Assembly: GCA_004154925.1 (NCBI GenBank)
Contig: QJNS01000252.1
Span: forward strand, 1 to 64,000
DNA length: 64,000 nt
From: Monosporascus cannonballus
Taxonomy: Eukaryota; Ascomycota; Sordariomycetes; Xylariales
Reading direction: 5' to 3'
This document shows positions 58,652 through 64,000 of this stretch, piece after piece; positions within the stretch are counted from its first letter, which is position 1, and every line of letters begins with the position of its first letter. Both the position numbers and the translations under genes were made by a program. The notes beneath the pieces are model-generated. The model worked only from the letters and a program-made list of their open reading frames with translations, searched no databases and was not told the DNA's origin.

Positions 58652-61600
58652 CTTGATTAGTGTTGTATCGCAGAGGATATAAAGGGGGAACTGTGAGTAT
58701 GAGCCGCCGACCAAAGTAGGGTCGCGAACCGATGGTACTCTTCTGTAAATGAATGAAACGCCGCGTAACAAGTGACGGGTGAGATATTGCTTTAATGAGT
58801 GAATATGGGGAAATCGTTAGAGACTCCAAGACCGGCCAGTTAATGGCTATAGAGCCATGGATGGTGGGTTCAAGTGTTAAATTGTTAGCGAATATCAGCG
58901 CTGGAGCATCGTCCTCGCTGGGTCTGTCAACTCTCGTCGCTTGCACAGGTGTGCTTTATCTGAAAGCACACCACCCAAGCATTGGCGCACTCGAAGTCAA
59001 GAGGGCAGTAATAGCAGCAAGTCGCCAACAAAGTGCTCCGAGGAAGGTCAAGAGTGGGGGCATTTAAATTGCGATATGTTGTTCCTGTCGTTGTCTACGA
59101 AGTGAGGCGTGATGAGTGTAAGGTATCGTACTTCGCTGCCGAAGGTGATGAGCCTCAGGTTGCATATGTAAGGGAACTCCGGGTAATGGCTGGTCACTTG
59201 TGCTACGTTTGAACCTGCAGGTCTAAACGTCGAAGACAAAAGGATCCTACCCATGAACAGTAGATGGCCGGTTATGGAGATGGATGGGGGCATCTAGTGA
59301 CGAGTGTCTTCCCTCTGGACTAGTAGGGAGGCAAACTAATCCCGCTGATGGAGTGTGATAAACTGAGTAGTCTCAAGGTAATTGGCTTCCTATAAGATAA
59401 GAGCGTAAGACATGTGAAGAAGGAAGAAGGTTGGAAAAGCCCTAGAATGTGAACCAAGGACTGTCAGAGCCAGCCCACTCCCAGGAGAGGTGCGTGGCTG
59501 TTCTAGAGGACCGTCGGCTGTCGCGAATCAGGAGGAGAGTAAGTGGATTAGGACAATATGTATAGGGCTGATTTACTTGATATCAGACTTCGGTGCGAAA
59601 AGGGTCCGAAACACAGCAGGATGACCAGGTGGCTGCATGTGGTGAGCGAACAGGCTAGTCCGCCATACATTACATGACTTGAGACGGAGAAAGGGTTACC
59701 ATGACGCTGAAGTAATATTTGGACATGAGGCCACTTAGTGACCACAAGCAAAGGATCGTCTCCATCAATGGCAGACATTGGCTCGAAGCGGAAATGCGGG
59801 ATTACCATGCTCCAACACTTTGTCCAGTTTCAGACCCGACTAAAAAAAACGGACCATTTTGGGGGTGATCAACAGGACCTTTACAAACATATGCTTAGTG
59901 GACTCTAAAACAAAAAGAGGTTGTGAGTCGTAAGTGACTGTCACGAGGAGTCCGCGCCGTTGAGGGATCTACAAGATTATATGATACCGAGGCACATAGC
60001 ACGAAAGAGAACGACCAGCCCTGCCGGTCGAATCCATCCCAGCTCCGCGTATGACGTAGGGTCAGCGTAAGCCGGCAAGAGCCCGAGAGTGAGTAACTTA
60101 TTTCAGAAATAGCTCCTATGAGACTAGATGAAAAAGAAAATGACATGAGGGTCCTGGGGGGCAACGATATCGCTAGTCTGCCTTGACGGAAAGGACCTCA
60201 GGACAAAACGAGATAGTACTTTTGACGATCTGGAGGTCCGTTTCGGCTGAAGATAAGGGTTCTTCGGCCGTGGAGTATCATTCGCGGACGGAGTCCGGGG
60301 GCCTTATAGGGTTGCATAGGACCTTTTGCGTGACTGCAACCGACCCTGATATGCTGAACAAGAAAAGCATTTCTACGGGCTTCAGACAGGGAATCGCCCG
60401 GGCTGCCTATCTGCATGCTGAAGCTCTGGAAAACCTAGCATACATACCTAATAAGTATCAAGTAGTAGTCAGAGTTCGGGCATTCAGAGACATGCGGTAA
60501 GGAGCCCAAATGGAAGATAGCGGCTAGCCATATAGGGACAAGCGGCGGGTAAGGGGTAGCCTTCTTTCGGATCATTCGTCCTTTTGGAAGACCCTTGAAA
60601 TCGTCATTTCGCATTATGTACCGCAACTACAAGTATCCCTTCCAGCCCCCGTGCCAAATACCTTACTTGATTCCCATTCGCACGTGTCATAGTTCCCTAC
60701 TGGGGAATAGCACCAGATCTTCGGGGACGAGGACGGAGTGGGTATACATAGTTGCGTATAATAGATGTGTTTTTATGGAACATGGAAGAGGAAGCGCACC
60801 AACCTCCAAAGTAACTGTGAAGGTACCTTGATATCGGCAAAATCAGACTGGATCATTGGGACCACTCAAGTGGGGGCTTGGCAATTCTGAAACAAACGGG
60901 CTTTCTGTGACAATCTTCCTCACATGCCGGGGTGTCACGCCGAATATTAATATCCCTATGAGGTAGCCTCTAGTGGATATCTGATTCCATTCCCTTTGGA
61001 CGCATAACTATAACAGGTTAAAGCTGTTGGAGAATACCCGTTATGGATATTAAACATACCCCTAATACGTAGTACGAGCCTACTTAATCCGCCCTCCTTC
61101 CGCTCCCAATTGTAAACCAATCATGGCCGCGTGGGCAAAGCCTTGCGATTACTGGCTTGGCCGCCGAGGTCCTTAAGCCTGCTTACGTACGAAGCCCACA
61201 ATATGCGCGTACATAACCAATACCGGCTGGCTGGGAGGGCTTGCATGCTGGATTGGCGTGGGGACAAACTACGGCAGAAGAACGCCGCCGCGATTCCCTT
61301 GATATCACCCGAAACACCACTAATAAGCCGCGGTAGCTCTTGCAAACGACGCCCGAGACTTGCTGAGCTACACAGGTAAGTAGGTACCTACCAAGTTTGA
61401 GCCATCCGATCCGTCCTGCCATCTCGTACGAAGCCCTGCTTTGCCGCCGTAGAAACGTAGCGCGGGGGCGTAATTATGCGTGAATGGACGTGTTGGCAGG
61501 CCAGCCGGCCCGGCCGCTCGTCCGCCCAACGTGCGTTAGACAAGGACGACGTGACGATGACGAACGGCGGCGGCGGCGAGGGTGACGAACGGCACACCAA

Positions 61601-62891
61601 CGTCGGACAAACCCCTCAAATCGTGTTTCACCGAGCAAGCGACCCACCGCGACATGGTGTCGCGCAAACGCTCGTCCACGGTGCCACCCGCAGCCCAATT
61701 TCCCTCAGATCCGAAGTAGGGGGTCTTTGGTTCGCTGAAGGAAAAATGTTTCCCTCTTCCCATTCCCAATCCCGGGGGCGATGGTCTTTCGTCGTCTTCC
61801 CTCCGTCCATCTATCCATCTATCTACCTACGCTGAGCGCGAGGCCTTAAGCTTAAGGGGACCCGCCAGATGTATCGGGTCCCCCGTTTTGGAGACGGCAT
61901 AGCCCCTGCCCGTCCGTTTGTTGGCCTGATGATTGTATCCCTTCGCATCCAGTCCTTTAAATAAACTCACGTTATGCTCCAAGTGGCTTTCACGATGAAA
62001 CTGTGTGGCGCAGATAATCGACGGGACGCAGGCATGCGACGCAGAATGTTGCGTTGGTTGGTCGGCTGGTCGATTGGTTAGTTGGTGCGTGCATGAAGAT
62101 CGCGAGATCCAACAGATCTCGGGCTGGGGCGGTTTGGTTTAAGATAGGTCTACTTCGTAGCATTCTTTGCAACTTCTGGTAGCAACTTGGTGGTATGTGT
62201 GCTGTTGCCCAATCTGGGTGGTTCTCCGGGATACCTTCGTAAGTTGTTTGCGGTACGAACCTCGCCAAGCGCCACGTATGAAACAGCAATTCAGATAAGG
62301 AGGATCCTGTTGGAGGCCAGAACATGATAATAAGCTCAGAAGCCAGCACGGCAGCATCTCGGTCAGGCGTTTCAATTCGGCGATCCCATACACAATGTGC
62401 GCGTTCATTAGTTTTTATAGTCTTCTTGCCTGTTCCCGCATGCCGACCTATGGGCGAGTAGCGCCCCTTTCTAAGCAACCCTTTCCTTTCATAATGTACA
62501 ACAAGCCACAGGATCTGCGTCTGCCTTCCACCCGTGGTAGAGAATCCGATCTGCCATTGGGAGAGAGAAAATCCGCCTTCTTTCATAATCCGAGATAAAA
62601 TCATGATCGTGTCAGAATAGGACCATTACCATCCCTCCATGGCCGACTGTTGGATATAAATTGAAAGAAGGCGATCGCTTTTCCGTCTTCAGGTATTTAC
62701 GTCCCCCGAACACCCGCCGTAGCAAACAAAGAGATTTGATAGGGTATAAGACAAACAGCAGAACCAGAGTCGAACCGAAAACGCCAATCCGTACCCTAAC
62801 ACAGACCTCAGCTGGGGCCCGTGTTGATCCACAAGAATAGATAATAATACCGTCCTTTGGGGTCGCACGGCAAATGCCCCTCCAACTCTAC
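58652..62891. other. Long region without a supported gene
   Basis: 4.2 kb without a recognisable gene. A + frame at 58,795-59,067 (90 codons, ATG) divergent from the glycosyltransferase has a mildly hydrophobic centre but no family. A minus frame at 61,990-62,604 (204 codons, ATG) is the longest and also has no recognisable motif. A short CATC/TATC run lies near 61,807. Long promoters, a noncoding RNA or an intron-rich lineage-specific gene cannot be excluded by eye. Confidence 0.4.
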
Positions 62892-64000
62892 CTACTTTGA
62901 TCCATTTCCTGTTGATGCGACATCCAGCGCTGACTCCAGACCGGTGCTATTTGATTTCATCGCAGCACCAGCCTTGTGGTCGTTGGCGACCCGGACGCTG
63001 CCGCGATTGCCTCTAACGAGCTGGCCCGCCTCAACCCGATCCTGGATCATTTCGTCAAGGATGCGAGACATCTCGTCGACACTCCTCGTTCTTCTTCGGA
63101 AGGAAGATGAAGCTCTGGATAGCGACACGGGGGGATCTGGCAAAGCACCCTGAGGGGGCGGGCTGACCGCGCCTTCATAGAGCAAAGAGGCTCGTGTCTC
63201 GTTCCTCATTTCGTTCCGCGTCTCATTCGGAGACTCGTTCCTTGGCATTTCGAGTCCTTCCGCGACGTCCCTTGAGCGAGCTGCGCTGCGAAGTGCCGCT
63301 AGCATTCTATCCTTGTCATCTAACCTTGCTCTAAGCTCTGCGATCTCGGCATCCTTCTCTTTTAACAGTGTCGAAACACTATGGTCCTCTCCGACCATTA
63401 TCCCCTTGTTTGGACTAGAAAATCCCATTGATGCCCGGGAAGAGCTGGCCCGCCTGGCATGTAGGAGCCGCTTCTCCAATGTAGCGATATACCGATTCTT
63501 ATCGGCTAGGTCCGCTTGTAACGCCTGGTTCTGGGCCTGGAGTGAAGCTGTGCCGTCGCCAAATTCGCCCAGACTGTCGTCATCTTCATTCGAGCCTCCC
63601 TCGCCCGTGCCCGACAGTTGTTGTCCGGCCGATCTTCGGCCTATTGTAGACGATGTTGATCCTAAGGACCCCGATCTCTCCAGTAAGGGCCGGCTAGCGA
63701 CGGAAGTAGCAAGTGAAGTGCGGATCGATGCTTGCGAGAACCGTGGGTGCATACCCAGTGCACTGTAAGTTCCATTCGAGGAGTTGACACCGGTAGACTT
63801 CGAACTAAGAATCAATCGGTTTAGGTGGTCAATGCGCTCCTTCAGCGCCGTACGCGCAAGCTGCATCTCCAACATCTGCTCTTCGTGCCTAGCCTCAGCC
63901 TCTTTCTCCCTGGCGCGTTCTTCCTCTTCGTCCCTAATTTTGTCCTCATCTTCGGCTTTGGTACTGTTAGATTTCGCCTGGGCCTCCAGTTGGTTCCTCA
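62892..64000 (-). CDS. Kinesin-like protein, C-terminal part (Kip2/KipA type)
   Basis: The frame is open to the window edge, so only the last 368 residues are seen; the motor domain lies beyond base 64,000. The visible part begins with a Glu/Arg-rich coiled coil (RDEEEERAREKEAEARHEEQ) followed by LARTALKERIDHLNRLILSS, which strongly resembles the conserved neck-to-tail segment of fungal Kip2/KipA-type kinesins. Two further coiled-coil stretches follow (LQAQNQALQADLADKNRYIA; LLKEKDAEIAELRARLDDKD), then a short NETR-type repeat and a Ser/Arg-rich tail with RRRTRSVDEMSRILDEMI. Such kinesins carry plus-end proteins along microtubules. The ATG at 63,875 is internal. The subfamily call is inference because the motor is absent. 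Confidence 0.7.
   Translation of the reverse strand, partial: RNQLEAQAKSNSTKAEDEDKIRDEEEERAREKEAEARHEEQMLEMQLARTALKERIDHLNRLILSSKSTGVNSSNGTYSALGMHPRFSQASIRTSLATSVASRPLLERSGSLGSTSSTIGRRSAGQQLSGTGEGGSNEDDDSLGEFGDGTASLQAQNQALQADLADKNRYIATLEKRLLHARRASSSRASMGFSSPNKGIMVGEDHSVSTLLKEKDAEIAELRARLDDKDRMLAALRSAARSRDVAEGLEMPRNESPNETRNEMRNETRASLLYEGAVSPPPQGALPDPPVSLSRASSSFRRRTRSVDEMSRILDEMIQDRVEAGQLVRGNRGSVRVANDHKAGAAMKSNSTGLESALDVASTGNGSK

Noticed and set aside
62755..62795. tRNA B-box-like sequence (reverse strand GGTTCGACTC)
   Set aside because: No A-box, no cloverleaf stems and no terminator-like T run; a chance match. No tRNA or rRNA was found in the window.

Overview
The window is nuclear DNA of a filamentous ascomycete (Pezizomycotina; a Sordariomycete-like fungus is my inference). 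The evidence is short GT-AG introns of 49-96 bp with CTAAC/CTAAT branch sites, a HET-domain gene, fungal forms of Bub1, U2AF65, Ogg1 and Apn1, and a very AT-rich half that looks like repeat DNA destroyed by RIP (repeat-induced point mutation).

Bases 1 to about 28,460 are a gene-poor AT-rich compartment. Most of it is too mutated to name. Legible parts are an AAT microsatellite at the left edge, three diverged direct copies of an LTR-like repeat (about 5.3, 10.2 and 12.8 kb), a 35-bp tandem repeat (6.93 kb), and a dead Tc1/mariner element with terminal inverted repeats and TA flanks (24,128-25,524). In the middle sits an island of normal composition (14.03-16.37 kb) bounded by inverted arms that share an identical 54-bp core. 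It carries a broken short-chain dehydrogenase gene.

From about 28.5 kb the composition returns to normal and genes appear: Apn1/endonuclease IV (+), a HET-domain gene (+) flanked by a diverged direct repeat of about 90 bp, the spindle checkpoint kinase Bub1 (-, three exons), a decayed calcineurin-like phosphoesterase (-), a TENA/THI-4 protein (-), U2AF65 (-, four exons), Ogg1 (+, three exons), an MFS transporter (-, two exons), an unidentified 391-residue protein (-), an unidentified 184-residue protein (+), a type II membrane glycosyltransferase-like protein (-), and the C-terminal part of a kinesin running off the right edge (-). U2AF65 and Ogg1 are divergent. Their 641-bp shared upstream region holds a 187-bp MITE with perfect 27-bp inverted repeats and TA flanks.

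The genes do not form a metabolic cluster. Most are housekeeping (base excision repair by Apn1 and Ogg1, mitotic checkpoint, splicing, microtubule transport). The accessory features (HET gene, captured dehydrogenase, mariner, MITE, pseudogenes) lie in or near the repeat compartment or in intergenic gaps. Exon structures were derived by hand from reading-frame continuity and splice signals; no similarity search was run.
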